A stretch of 45,437 bases of DNA from Candidatus Kuenenia stuttgartensis (GCA_945861865.1 CAMAWN010000022.1:1-45437); one strand, 5' to 3'; positions 37,262-45,437 are shown, counted from the stretch's first letter. Notes: a model not told the origin generated them from the sequence alone. Numbers and translations: made by a program.

Positions 37262-38122
37262 TCAAGCCAAGAATGCCAAGCTCCCCAGCGTGAGAACGAT
37301 CGCCGTTCCCGCGACCACCGCGCGGCGACGGCCATTCCAAGCGGAATCCAATCGCAGCGAGAACGCGGCCAACGCGGCGACGGCCGTGCCCCACAGGCTC
37401 CAACCGGTCAGCGTCCGCAGACGAGCATCCACCGCCGCCTTCCGCCATGGCTCGGCCAATCGTTCGCCGAGTTCCGAAGTCAACTCCACTTGCAGCCAAA
37501 GCTGGTGCATCGGAGCTTGGAACTTGCCGAAATCGTGCTGAGCGATCTCCAAGAACCGCTGCTTGATCGCGGTGTCCTTGACGACGTCCGTGTGCTGCGG
37601 TTGCACGGCACCGGTGCCGCGCGGATCGAGCGCCGAATACTCCTTCACCGCGACGGCGGCAGCTTGTTGGAAACCGTGCAGTTCCGCCTCTATTTCGCTC
37701 GCGAATCGGCCACTGCTCACCACGATCAGCTTTCGGCTGCCGTCGATCCGCACAGGCTGTCGAGTCCATTCGGGCCGTTCGATTTCAGACTTCGCGGATT
37801 CCAATTCACCGGCACTCGGAGACGACGGACTTTCCAATGCCGACGATTCGATCGACCCAGACGGATGCCGCTCCTCATCGGGTTGGTAGTTCGCTCGCTG
37901 GGTGGTGGTCCGCATGGGGACGCCCCGAGACAAAAAAGTGAATCCGAAAGTGACCAGCAGCAGCAAGACTCCCACCACAAGAAACTTCGCCAAAGCTCGA
38001 GCGATCTCTGGCAACCGACGCCCTGAAATCATGAGCGTCACAATGAGGATGATCCCGAAGACGACGAACGCCTTCGGCCAGACGGCCCAAGTCGATTCAA
38101 TGGTCAGAGGTACGGAGTTCAT
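37262..38122 (-). CDS. Membrane protein of unknown function next to kinase
   Basis: The 286-residue product has two N-terminal membrane segments (about residues 13-33 and 45-65), a soluble, low-complexity then helical middle (about 66-235) and two C-terminal membrane segments (about 240-257 and 265-284). The middle includes IDGSRKLIVVSSGRFASEIEAELHGFQQAAAVAVKEY and may face the periplasm or the cytoplasm. No family is recognised. The ATG at 38122 has AGAAGG upstream. It is directly downstream of the kinase gene, separated by 56 bases that hold an AAATCTCA repeat. Confidence 0.65.
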   Translation of the reverse strand: MNSVPLTIESTWAVWPKAFVVFGIILIVTLMISGRRLPEIARALAKFLVVGVLLLLVTFGFTFLSRGVPMRTTTQRANYQPDEERHPSGSIESSALESPSSPSAGELESAKSEIERPEWTRQPVRIDGSRKLIVVSSGRFASEIEAELHGFQQAAAVAVKEYSALDPRGTGAVQPQHTDVVKDTAIKQRFLEIAQHDFGKFQAPMHQLWLQVELTSELGERLAEPWRKAAVDARLRTLTGWSLWGTAVAALAAFSLRLDSAWNGRRRAVVAGTAIVLTLGSLAFLA

Positions 38123-38133
38123 CGCATGGCCTT

Positions 38134-38175
38134 CTGAAATTTAAAATCTCAAATCTCAAATTTGAAATCGAATAT
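38134..38175. repeat. AT-rich dispersed repeat (AAATCTCA family)
   Basis: The tract CTGAAATTTAAAATCTCAAA continues with a second AATCTCAAATTTGAAATC unit; the palindrome TCAAATTTGA is shared with the copy at 10828-10855. It fills almost the whole gap between the kinase and the downstream membrane protein gene. Confidence 0.8.
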
Positions 38176-38178
38176 CCC

Positions 38179-40413
38179 TCACTGGCGTTGTTCTCGCGGC
38201 GTCCACACGGCCGCGAGTTGCACGACGCTCGACAGACTTGCGGCCCAGACGGTGCCCCACAAAACCGGGAAGCCCCACGCACACGCGGCCACAGCTCCAA
38301 CGATCGCCGTCAGGCAGACCGAGAGGACTCGGAAACGATGTGCCCGGAATGAATCGGTGTGCCACCACCAGCGGCGGAAGAAAAACAACGTCGCAAAGAA
38401 CGCGACATAACTCTCTGCCAAGATGTGCTGCGGATTGTCCGATAACGAGGTGCTGGTCATGGCGAGCAGGCTTTGCTTTTGTGACCAACCGTCGGTCGGC
38501 AAGTCGATCATTAGCCAACCATCTAGCTCAAACAGTGCGACTCCGACCAACACGCCGACTCCCGCCAGCAGCATGCGGTCGATGTAGCGTTCGCGGGGCA
38601 ATCCTTCTCGGAGCTTGCTGACAATCAACAAGCCCCACGAACCAAGCAACGTGCCGACTGCAAACTGACCGACGAGCGCGGTTGATCCGAAAAACTGCGT
38701 GACGTAGGCCAGCACCGCCGTGACGAGCGCAGTCGCCAATCCAGCGGTTGCCAGTGAGCCGCTCAGTTCGGTGATTCGGCGTCGCCACGAAATCTCTCGC
38801 ACGGAGTTCGGGTTCACCACACGGAAGGCTGCGGCGCGAATCCAGCTCGATGACTCCGCCATCCGCTGTTGGCGCGGCTTCTGATGACCGTGTCCCGTAG
38901 ATCGTTCATGATTCTCGGTGGACGATGAGCGTTCGGTTAGAAATAACCAATCCACTCCACGAGAGACTCCTCGGAACAACTCGATCGTAATGACAACGCC
39001 AAGCACTACCCAAAGAAAACTCAGACCTCGACCAGCCGACATCACGTTGGCACTCACACCACGAGGCAACGTCCAGATCAAGATCGCCACAGCCGCACCG
39101 ATCAGCAACAGCGGATGGCGTTGCCAGAGCGACAGCGAACCACTCACCGATCGACCCGTTGCGTAGCAAGCTTTTTCCCAACGTGAGGCGGGACGTTTCG
39201 GGTTTGGAAACATACTCGGTCGCTGAGGTGTTGGTGTCACAGCCGCAGGCTTCTCGTGCGGCTGCGTGTGGGCATCATCGAGAATCGGCAAACGTGGGCT
39301 GGCCAACTTGTGAAACTTGTCGGCGATGGCGACCAGAGACGAAAATGTTCCCTCGGCAGAGTAATCCCAAAGCCGCTCGTCACGTTGAAACACATTGGCC
39401 CGAATGTCGCGAACTTGTTGCACAAGCTCAACGATCTGCGGTTGTTTCTGGCTCCAAGTGCGATCGCGATCCGCACTCGTCTCCAGCTTGCGAGCTTGGT
39501 CCAGCAGGTCTCGCAACTGTGAACAGATTCGGAGTCGTTCGGCGTGAATCTCGTGGAACTCGGAACCGCTCTCCGTACCGAGAGCCACGTTGCCGACCTG
39601 CAAGGCTTCGCTGGTACCCAGATGAGTCGCGGCAGCGCGGAACTGGCGAGCCAACTCCAGCACATCGCTCGTGCGTCGCTGCGGGTCTTTCTCCAGAGCG
39701 GCTTCAAAGACCGGACGCAGGTTGGCCGAGATCGGGGACAGATTCGGTCGCTCGGTCAGATGCTTCATCAGAATTTCGGCGGTGGTCTCCCCATCGAACG
39801 GAACCTTGCCGGTCACCAGTTCGTACAGGATCACTGCCAGCGAATAGACATCAACCTCGCGGCAGTATCGTCCTTTCGCGACTTCGGGAGCCATGTAGTA
39901 GACCGTGCCGACGCTTTGAGTGTGCGCGGAACGGCGGCTGGGGGCGATGAACTTTGACAGACCGACGTCGCCGACTTTCACGATGCCATTCTCGCGAAAG
40001 ATGTTCGCGGGCTTCAGGTCGCGATGCACGATGCCTCGGTCGTGCAGAAAGCCGATGCCCGCCGCGATGCCGTCCAGCCACGCCAGCACTTCGTCGAACG
40101 GCAGACCGTTCGGGTGTTCGTGGACGACTCGGTCGAGCGTCTTGCCGCCGACGAATTCCATCACGATCCAGTGGTCGCCATCAGTGTCCTGTTTGATATC
40201 GAAGAGCGTCACGAGATTCGGATGCTTGAGGTTCAAGCACTGCGTCACCCCGCGCAGTTCGACTTCCAAGTTGTCTTGCAGAAGCTTGATCGCGACTTCT
40301 TTGCCGGAGTCGGTCAGCGCGTAATAGACCTCACCGAAACCACCGCGTGCGATGGCTCGCTTGATCGTGAATCCGTCCAGCGGCCGCGATTCGGGAGCGA
40401 ACGTGAACTTCAT
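38179..40413 (-). CDS. Ser/Thr kinase with polytopic membrane C-terminus
   Basis: The 744-residue protein begins with a Hanks-type kinase domain (about residues 15-275). It shows IARGGFGEVYYA, Lys 43 in AIKLL, HRDLKPANIF (130-139), DVG in place of DFG (149-151) and GTVYYMAPEVAKG. A linker of about 150 residues follows, partly helical. The C-terminal 300 residues hold about seven or eight hydrophobic segments, from near residue 430 on. This is unlike the usual single-pass PknB architecture. The ATG at 40413 has GAAGG upstream. The FHA-domain gene precedes it, suggesting that the FHA protein reads phosphothreonines made by this kinase. Confidence 0.9.
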   Translation of the reverse strand: MKFTFAPESRPLDGFTIKRAIARGGFGEVYYALTDSGKEVAIKLLQDNLEVELRGVTQCLNLKHPNLVTLFDIKQDTDGDHWIVMEFVGGKTLDRVVHEHPNGLPFDEVLAWLDGIAAGIGFLHDRGIVHRDLKPANIFRENGIVKVGDVGLSKFIAPSRRSAHTQSVGTVYYMAPEVAKGRYCREVDVYSLAVILYELVTGKVPFDGETTAEILMKHLTERPNLSPISANLRPVFEAALEKDPQRRTSDVLELARQFRAAATHLGTSEALQVGNVALGTESGSEFHEIHAERLRICSQLRDLLDQARKLETSADRDRTWSQKQPQIVELVQQVRDIRANVFQRDERLWDYSAEGTFSSLVAIADKFHKLASPRLPILDDAHTQPHEKPAAVTPTPQRPSMFPNPKRPASRWEKACYATGRSVSGSLSLWQRHPLLLIGAAVAILIWTLPRGVSANVMSAGRGLSFLWVVLGVVITIELFRGVSRGVDWLFLTERSSSTENHERSTGHGHQKPRQQRMAESSSWIRAAAFRVVNPNSVREISWRRRITELSGSLATAGLATALVTAVLAYVTQFFGSTALVGQFAVGTLLGSWGLLIVSKLREGLPRERYIDRMLLAGVGVLVGVALFELDGWLMIDLPTDGWSQKQSLLAMTSTSLSDNPQHILAESYVAFFATLFFFRRWWWHTDSFRAHRFRVLSVCLTAIVGAVAACAWGFPVLWGTVWAASLSSVVQLAAVWTPREQRQ

Positions 40414-40537
40414 GGCATCATTGCCTTCGTTCGTAGTTCTGCCGCCAAGCGAAATTTTGGGAAGGTCAGGTCGCTTGATCGCGGAACTGCAAACTCACAG
40501 CTTGATTAGCCGTTGCCGGCCGTGTTGGGAAAACCTT

Positions 40538-40557
40538 GCTGCGGGATTCGCCGCAGC
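40538..40557 (-). terminator. Terminator-like hairpin after the FHA gene
   Basis: A seven-base-pair stem GCTGCGG/CCGCAGC with a six-base loop lies in the 273-base gap between the FHA and kinase genes. On the minus strand it is followed by AAGGTTTTCCC. It may weaken or end the FHA transcript before the kinase gene. Confidence 0.4.
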
Positions 40558-40686
40558 GGTGGAAATCTTAGTCGCCGTTCGTGTGCAAACCGGCTCTGGA
40601 GCATCCAAACCGAAGACGGCCAGTCAGTTCGGACGCTTGTTGTCTGATGATTTTGACAGCCAATTTCAACGAGCCGGACGGCTCGA

Positions 40687-41346
40687 TCAGTTGGGGATTT
40701 CGATTCGGAACCGTGATTCCTCACCCGACACAACATCGCCGGATTGCAACCGCCGACCGCTGCCGAGCCGATGGCCATTGACGGTCAACGCCTGCCGCGA
40801 GCGGCACCACAACTCAAGCCCCTGCCTCACGAGCAAGATTTGGCCGAGCCAATCGTGACAGACGATGTGGTTCTCTTCGCCCGATCCGAGCAAGCAGGTG
40901 TCTGCCAGCAGCACTACGCCATCGACCGATTGTGTCGGTCGGTGATCGCTCACAAAGTCGAGCCGCGCGGAAAGGCTGAGGGCGGACGGCTGTCGGAACC
41001 TCAAGCGGACGCTGCGGCCAAGCTCGATGATCGCACCGTCGTTGAGAGCCGTTCGATCGAGCACTTCGCGTCCGGCGACGCGCGCCGAGCCGTGCGCTTC
41101 GAGCAAATATCCCTCACCGTTCCGCACGATCGTCGCGTGACGCTGCTTCAAGTCCGAGAGGATCGCCAAGTCTGCCGACTCGCGCGGTTCGTCCGGTTTC
41201 GCGGAGGGTGTCCCCGGTCCGCCGATCGTCACGCGGTCCTTCAGGCTCAGCCAAAAACAGCCAACTCCGTCGATCCAAATCGCGGACATCGCCCCTTGCG
41301 TCGCAGGGCGACTGACGATCGGTGGATGACGGAGAAAGCTGAGCAT
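40687..41346 (-). CDS. FHA-domain-like protein
   Basis: The 219-residue product carries a probable forkhead-associated fold: ADLAILSDLKQRHATIVRNGEGYLLEAHG (about residues 65-93) has the Ser-Asp-x-Lys-x-x-His-Ala pattern of the phosphothreonine pocket. It is followed by VAGREVLDRTALNDGAIIELGRSVRLRF. The second half (about 140-219) repeats the pattern weakly (DGVVLLADTCLLGSGEENHIVCHD, RQALTVNGHRLGSG), so two FHA modules are likely. There is no signal peptide; a short N-terminal tail precedes. The ATG at 41346 is chosen over a TTG at 41367 that lies within a repeat. Kinase and coiled-coil genes flank it on the same strand. Confidence 0.75.
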   Translation of the reverse strand: MLSFLRHPPIVSRPATQGAMSAIWIDGVGCFWLSLKDRVTIGGPGTPSAKPDEPRESADLAILSDLKQRHATIVRNGEGYLLEAHGSARVAGREVLDRTALNDGAIIELGRSVRLRFRQPSALSLSARLDFVSDHRPTQSVDGVVLLADTCLLGSGEENHIVCHDWLGQILLVRQGLELWCRSRQALTVNGHRLGSGRRLQSGDVVSGEESRFRIEIPN

Positions 41347-41357
41347 GATGAGACTCG

Positions 41358-41384
41358 CAATTCTCAAATTTCAAATCTCAAATC
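41358..41384. repeat. AT-rich dispersed repeat (AAATCTCA family)
   Basis: Reads CAATTCTCAAATTTCAAATC followed by TCAAATC. It lies in the 55-base gap between the coiled-coil gene and the FHA gene. Confidence 0.75.
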
Positions 41385-41401
41385 GCGACTCATCCGGGCA
41401 A

Positions 41402-42235
41402 TTATGGCTTCAGCGTTTCGAGGTTCACGATCTTCATTTCGGCCTTCGGATCGGACGTTTGTGCGTTCGGCGTGAAGTACGCCTCGATTTGCGATTCCAA
41501 GTCTTTCGGTGCGGTGTGCTTCGATTCGACCGGGATCAAATCGGTGAGCTTGCCGTCGCTGGCCATGACTTTTTCGCGGACGTCGATTTGCTTGTTGAGT
41601 TCGCGGATCAGCTTCTTGGCTCGTGTCAGTTCGCTGTCGTCGATGCTGACCGTGCTGACGGTTTCAGCCGCTTGGACTGCCTTCAGCCGAGCTTCGAGTT
41701 GTTCGAGTTGCAGCTCCAAATCGGTCTTGGCGACCAACAGGTTATCGAGCTTCTCGCGATTGGCGGTGAGCGCCTTCTGCCGAGCGTCCAAGACTTGCTG
41801 CTCCCGCTTGAGCGTCTCTTCGGCCATCTTGAACCGATCAAACCGCTTGGCCAGATCGTTCCGAACCTGGTCGGCCGAGTACGTCTGGCTGACGTAGACG
41901 AAGCTGGCCTGCCCCGACTTCAGGTCGGCGGTGCGTGCGTGAATCGCGTCTTTTTGCGAGGCCAACTCCGTTCGCTTGCGGCCAAGTTCGACGACGAACT
42001 GTTCGACATCGACTTCCTGCTCGGCGATGATGTGCATGACGTTGCGGATGTCCGGGACGATGTTCTCAACCAGCTCGCGGGCGCGAGTGACTTCGAATTC
42101 CACCGGAACTTCCTTTTTGACCGTCTGCCGAACCGAGTTGCCCCAGGTCCGAGCGTAGCTCCAGACATCTCGTCCAAACACAAACGACGCCAAGGCTCCG
42201 AGCGCCGCCACACCGTAAACCGCTTGCTTGATCAT
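41402..42235 (-). CDS. Exported or anchored coiled-coil protein, unknown
   Basis: The 277-residue product starts with a hydrophobic segment (about residues 4-20) that may be a signal or an anchor. It continues with long helical heptad-rich stretches at about 48-110 and 125-195, with text such as LVAKTDLELQLEQLEARLKAV, and a third at about 205-225 (LTRAKKLIRELNKQIDVRE). The C-terminal 40 residues are not helical. No enzyme motif is seen. It recalls planctomycete proteins often found next to FHA and kinase genes, but I cannot name a family. The ATG at 42235 is good. It lies upstream of the FHA gene in the same leftward series. Confidence 0.65.
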   Translation of the reverse strand: MIKQAVYGVAALGALASFVFGRDVWSYARTWGNSVRQTVKKEVPVEFEVTRARELVENIVPDIRNVMHIIAEQEVDVEQFVVELGRKRTELASQKDAIHARTADLKSGQASFVYVSQTYSADQVRNDLAKRFDRFKMAEETLKREQQVLDARQKALTANREKLDNLLVAKTDLELQLEQLEARLKAVQAAETVSTVSIDDSELTRAKKLIRELNKQIDVREKVMASDGKLTDLIPVESKHTAPKDLESQIEAYFTPNAQTSDPKAEMKIVNLETLKP

Positions 42236-42377
42236 CGCCGTGTCTCCGATTCACCGGGGTCCAAGAGTTTTCGCAGGCCAAAATGGCCTCAACGGACGTG
42301 ATTCGACGGTCGAGCGAAAACTTTGAGGCGAATGTTCAAAAATCTTTGCCGGATCCCCAATCCAAGTCGGCCGGCAC

Positions 42378-42441
42378 GAAAAGTAGACCGGTCACTCCGT
42401 GATCGGAATCTTCGAGTCACGGAGTGACTCGTCTACTTTTC
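42378..42441. repeat. Long inverted repeat at the queD stop codon
   Basis: Arms 42378-42402 and 42417-42441 (25 bases each) are reverse complements at 23 of 25 positions, built on GAAAAGTAGAC and TCACTCCGTGA, with a 14-base loop. The right arm includes two bases of the queD stop codon. On the minus strand the hairpin is followed by a TTTT run, so it can also serve as terminator. Confidence 0.8.
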
Positions 42442-42841
42442 ACCCACGGTACGTCGCAAAGGCATTCGGCGTTTCCCACAAAGAGACCTCGACCACGGGA
42501 AAGCCCTGTGACTGCGTGAACTCGAAGATCGTTTTGGCGATGTTCTCGGCGGTCGGGTTCACCGGCAGGATGAACAGCGGCTCGCCGAGCTGTTGCAGAG
42601 ACGGCAACGCCGGGTCGTTCTCGTGCAGGATCATGCGGTGGTCGAGCTGCTCGTCGATCCACGTCCGCACGACTTTTTTGATGTCCGAAAAGTCCATCAA
42701 CATCCCGCGAGAATCCAGGTGATCGCTGGCGAGAACGATCACCGCTCGGCCGTTGTGGCCGTGGAGATTGCGGCACTTGCCGGCGTAATTCAGCAGCCGG
42801 TGCCCGTAGCAGAAGTCGATGTGTTGCGAGACTTGAAACAT
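42440..42841 (-). CDS. queD: 6-carboxy-tetrahydropterin synthase (QueD)
   Basis: The 133-residue enzyme converts 7,8-dihydroneopterin triphosphate to 6-carboxy-tetrahydropterin, the second step to the tRNA base queuosine and related 7-deazaguanines. Zinc ligands are His 14 (CYGH), His 27 and His 29 (LHGHNG), and Cys 23 is the catalytic cysteine. The blocks MDFSDIKK, LDHRMIL, PTAENIAK and SLWETPNAFATY are typical. The frame is open far upstream, but ATG 42841 has AAAGG before it and gives the standard length. No other queuosine genes (queC, queE, queF) are in this window. A long hairpin begins at its stop codon. Confidence 0.9.
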   Translation of the reverse strand: MFQVSQHIDFCYGHRLLNYAGKCRNLHGHNGRAVIVLASDHLDSRGMLMDFSDIKKVVRTWIDEQLDHRMILHENDPALPSLQQLGEPLFILPVNPTAENIAKTIFEFTQSQGFPVVEVSLWETPNAFATYRG

Positions 42842-42996
42842 GCTTGTGTCGCCTTTCAGACGGCGGACTGTCGGAATTGGTGGTGGAGAGGGTCGCCATT
42901 CCGGATCAGCAAACCTCGAAGCCAACGGCGGTGAATCGTAACGGACTTTGGGATTCTCCGCTCGCGGCCAAAGTGCATTGGTGCCAACGACTCGGC

Positions 42997-43947
42997 TCAT
43001 TCGTCCATCGGCGATTCGTCGACGGGAACGATCGTCACTCGGTTGTCTGGGCGCGGCGACCGATAGTACTCGAACAGCGTGGAGTACGGTGTCCCTTCCG
43101 GGGCGTGCAGGAAGACACCTTCGATCCCCCATTTGCTCTCGATGATGACCGTGTCATCATTGAGCACTCCACGAACCAATCCGGTGTGAACGATGTAGCG
43201 ATTCTCGGATCGATACACGATGACATCACCAGCTTTCGGATCGGCGACGACCTCATAGCCGTTGTCGTCCAGGATCTGTTGAACGGCCTCGCCCGGAATC
43301 AAAAACTGCGAATCCAGGAACACCCAGCCGTGGCAGTTGGCCACGCGATCGGCGGGACCACGTTGGATCGTCGATTCCATGAATTCCACGTTGAAGGCAT
43401 CATCCTCGTCGAGAGGTTCGGATCCAACTTCTGCCATCCGAAACACACGAATGGGGCGATTTCGATCCGTCATCGCCACGAATTCGTGGACCACTTTCTT
43501 GTTCCCCGGAGCGCTCAAGAGCAGCGTTGGTTTTTTCGCGGGTGGATACAGCCGCTCCTGAAAACGGTGATACGACCAGCCTGCGAGACTCACGGACGAA
43601 AGTAGGATCAACCAGCCCGAGAGACGACTCCGAAAAAGAGACCGTGGCATCTTCCAGTGGCTGAGATGCAGCCATGTCAGCCCGGCAGTCGCTGCGATCA
43701 CGGCAACCGTGCCGAACATGCGAAAGTTCGCGCCGAGTTCCCGCTGTGTGATGTTGAGACCGTCCACCGCCGTTAAACACAAGACGAACGCGGCGGCAAA
43801 TGACGTGACTCGCTGCCAGCGCCCTGAGCCGTCAGTCGTGCCAAATGCCAACCTCCAGAAATAGCCCGCGACCGCGTACGAACTGATCGCAAACACGATC
43901 AGCCAGTACGTGGCGGAGACTTCAAAGAGTTCATTTCGTGGGATCAT
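42997..43947 (-). CDS. Membrane-anchored cysteine-peptidase-like protein
   Basis: The 316-residue product has about four hydrophobic segments within its first 160 residues (for example ATYWLIVFAISSYAVAGYF). A periplasmic-type domain of about 150 residues follows. It reads RVANCHGWVFLDSQFLI, then AGDVIVYRSENRYIVHTGLV and VIIESKWGIEGVFLHAPEGTPYS. The order Cys ... GDVIVY ... HTGLV resembles NlpC/P60- or CHAP-like hydrolases (Cys, His, polar residue), so a wall-related role is possible; planctomycete walls are thin, and this is a low-certainty assignment. The ATG at 43947 is preferred to a start at 44007. The next gene, queD, begins 155 bases downstream. Confidence 0.6.
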   Translation of the reverse strand: MIPRNELFEVSATYWLIVFAISSYAVAGYFWRLAFGTTDGSGRWQRVTSFAAAFVLCLTAVDGLNITQRELGANFRMFGTVAVIAATAGLTWLHLSHWKMPRSLFRSRLSGWLILLSSVSLAGWSYHRFQERLYPPAKKPTLLLSAPGNKKVVHEFVAMTDRNRPIRVFRMAEVGSEPLDEDDAFNVEFMESTIQRGPADRVANCHGWVFLDSQFLIPGEAVQQILDDNGYEVVADPKAGDVIVYRSENRYIVHTGLVRGVLNDDTVIIESKWGIEGVFLHAPEGTPYSTLFEYYRSPRPDNRVTIVPVDESPMDE

Positions 43948-44035
43948 CGCACCGAATCTTTGGCGTAACGACGATTGAGATCGAATCCGCAGAGACCCAA
44001 TTGGCACTCAATCCTGCCAGGCCACCAGTGCGATT

Positions 44036-44704
44036 TCAGTTTGGCTTTGGCTCATCGACTGGTGTGACGCCGAGCACGACGTCGAATCGTGCCGCGAGTT
44101 CGCCGACTCGCGATCCCTGGATGGGCCTGAAATCCACGAGCACGGACTCGCGAGTTTTTTCGTCGCGAATGCTGCGAAGGATGCCGTCCTTCTCATTGCC
44201 CGGATGACCTTTCACGTAACACTGCGTGACGAATTTCTCTTGGCCGGGGACTTTGACGGCAACGTGAATATGCGGTGTGCGGCCGGGATACGGCACCGGC
44301 TTGATCGTGCGAAAACCATACTCTCCCGCCCGCCCCGTCAGGAAACGGCCAAAGCCTTGGAAATGTTGGTCGCGCTTGTCGGCATTTCCGGTTTTGGAAT
44401 GCAGATACGCCCCGGCATTGTCGCATTGCCAAATTTCGACAACGGCGTTGCGAATCGGATTGCCGCGCGCGTCGAGAATGCGTCCCGACAGATGCGTGAT
44501 CTCACCGACGGCCGGCGTGAGCGTGTCGTTGATGACCAGCAAATCGTTATCGGTGTCGAGCGGCAGCTTGTCGGGATAGAACGGCCCTTCGGTCTGCTTC
44601 GGAGTTCGGGTCAACTCCTCCGCAAAGAGGCCAGGGACAGAAAACGCGGAGACACCAGCAGCGAGACCGCCAAAAAATTGGCGGCGTGTGAACAGCAAGT
44701 TCAT
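44036..44704 (-). CDS. Exported intradiol ring-cleavage dioxygenase
   Basis: The 222-residue protein is an intradiol dioxygenase of the protocatechuate 3,4-dioxygenase beta type. The iron ligands are Tyr 100 (GAYLHS), Tyr 139 (PYPGRTPHIHV), His 145 and His 147. The carboxylate-binding part TEGPFYPDKLPLDTDNDL is near residue 38. The N-terminus has a Tat-like leader, TRRQFFGGLAAG, so the enzyme should work outside the cytoplasm, unlike the classical heterodimer. The substrate would be a catechol-type aromatic. The gene stands alone, with no alpha subunit or beta-ketoadipate genes nearby. A DUF-type propeller gene lies upstream on the same strand. Confidence 0.88.
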   Translation of the reverse strand: MNLLFTRRQFFGGLAAGVSAFSVPGLFAEELTRTPKQTEGPFYPDKLPLDTDNDLLVINDTLTPAVGEITHLSGRILDARGNPIRNAVVEIWQCDNAGAYLHSKTGNADKRDQHFQGFGRFLTGRAGEYGFRTIKPVPYPGRTPHIHVAVKVPGQEKFVTQCYVKGHPGNEKDGILRSIRDEKTRESVLVDFRPIQGSRVGELAARFDVVLGVTPVDEPKPN

Positions 44705-44864
44705 GAATTCCTTTCACACTCTCGGAGATTGGCCCCTCCAGAGTGCCTCAATTTAAGATTGATGATTCTGCCGACTGGTGACCAGTCCGAGCGAACCCGC
44801 GTCAGAGAATCTTAACTCCTGGCTGTTCGGAGGACGTCTCGTTCTTCCCGATTGAAACGCCTCA

Positions 44865-45437
44865 TCACAGCGACTTGCTCGCGATGCAGTACAGGCTGCG
44901 GTTGGATCGAAGCAACAATTTGCCGTCGGCCACGGCGGGGCTGGCGTTGAAGTCCGTCTCGTCGTCGAGTTTGTTTTGCGTGAGCACCTCACCCTTGCCA
45001 CCCATGTCCATCACGAATGTGCCGTTCTGGCGAGTCACCAGATACGCCTTGCCGCCGATGACGATCGGCGAGGCATACACGCCGCCGGCGTTGCTCAAGC
45101 GCTGTGTGAAGAGCGACTCGCCGGTCTTTGCGTCGAGGCAACCGACAATGCCGCGTTCGTTGACGCTGAGGATGCGGTCCCCCGCCAGCACGGGCGACGG
45201 CACATAGCTGCTGAGCGACTTTTTCCAGACGACGTGTGACTTGGAGACGTCGTCTCGGCCGCCGGCTTTGACCGCGACCGCACTGCCGGAACGGCCACCG
45301 ATGGCGTACACGATGCCGTCGCGGGCCACGAGGCTGCCGCAAATCGTGTTGTCCTGAACGCCCTCGGCGAACCACAGGAAATCCCCATTGTTGGGATCCA
45401 TGCCCCACATCTCGAACGGAGCGTTCAGAACCAACTC
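44865..45437 (-). CDS. PQQ-type beta-propeller protein (C-terminal part, runs off the window)
   Basis: Only the last 190 residues are visible; the frame is open to the right edge at 45437. The text shows repeated propeller blades: VARDGIVYAIGGRSGSAVAVKAG, PSPVLAGDRILSVNERGIVGCLDAKTGE, ASPIVIGGKAYLVTRQNG and ASPAVADGKLLLRSNRSLYCI. It is probably a secreted PQQ-like repeat protein as is common in planctomycetes. Its stop is 160 bases before the start of the dioxygenase gene. The N-terminus and any signal peptide are outside this window. Confidence 0.8.
   Translation of the reverse strand, partial: ELVLNAPFEMWGMDPNNGDFLWFAEGVQDNTICGSLVARDGIVYAIGGRSGSAVAVKAGGRDDVSKSHVVWKKSLSSYVPSPVLAGDRILSVNERGIVGCLDAKTGESLFTQRLSNAGGVYASPIVIGGKAYLVTRQNGTFVMDMGGKGEVLTQNKLDDETDFNASPAVADGKLLLRSNRSLYCIASKSL

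Noticed and set aside
27820-40413. DMG and DVG in place of DFG as evidence of pseudokinases
   Set aside because: The Lys, HRD and metal-binding Asp are all present; the middle Phe varies among active bacterial kinases.

Overview
The window looks like a chromosomal segment of a planctomycete (Planctomycetota). The evidence is the combination of a DUF1501 protein, two DUF1559 proteins with pilin-like N-termini, a two-module DUF1080 protein, two membrane-anchored Hanks-type kinases, two PQQ-type beta-propellers and a DUF374 acyltransferase. Coding sequence is GC-rich, most genes are in short runs, and several families of palindromic dispersed repeats occur both between and inside genes. No rRNA, tRNA, CRISPR array or intact mobile element was found.

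Left part (1-4.1 kb): a decayed IS630-type transposase abuts the 3' end of a Rieske oxygenase gene. A divergent DUF1501 gene and a convergent ICMT-like methyltransferase follow. Metal-efflux region (4.2-16.5 kb): remnants of a response regulator and a sensor kinase lie just upstream of a TolC-type lipoprotein. An opposite-strand gluzincin-like peptidase intervenes. Two small secreted Cys-rich proteins, a CusB-like adaptor, a small lipoprotein that repeats the adaptor's C-terminal CCxGC module, and a 1501-residue CusA/CzcA-type RND pump follow, then a DUF374 acyltransferase. Adaptor, lipoprotein and pump form a tight operon. The metal is probably Cu/Ag or another soft metal, but this is inferred.

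Middle (16.5-32 kb): a membrane protein, a DUF1559 gene interrupted by one in-frame TAA, a HEAT-repeat protein, a DUF1559-lipoprotein pair, and a coupled pair made of a membrane-anchored beta-propeller and an 866-residue PEP-synthase/rifampin-phosphotransferase-like enzyme. On the minus strand there is an operon of a 1402-residue receptor-like kinase, a MacB/LolD-type ATPase and a transglutaminase-like protein.

Right part (32-45.4 kb): an amidase, the DUF1080 protein with a strong terminator, and a long minus-strand series. In transcription order that series is a beta-propeller fragment at the window edge, Tat-exported intradiol dioxygenase, membrane-anchored cysteine-peptidase-like protein, queD, coiled-coil protein, FHA protein, polytopic kinase, membrane protein, SAM methyltransferase and two unknown proteins. 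FHA, kinase, coiled-coil and membrane protein together look like a phospho-signalling module.

The most unusual features are: (1) palindromic repeats inserted in frame in efflux proteins, with the same or sister repeats also intergenic; (2) the oversized RND pump with extra helices and an insertion of roughly 290 residues; (3) the duplicated CCxGC module in adaptor and lipoprotein; (4) the nonsense-interrupted DUF1559 gene; (5) the FHA-kinase-coiled-coil locus. All function statements come from reading the sequence and recalling families; no search was run.
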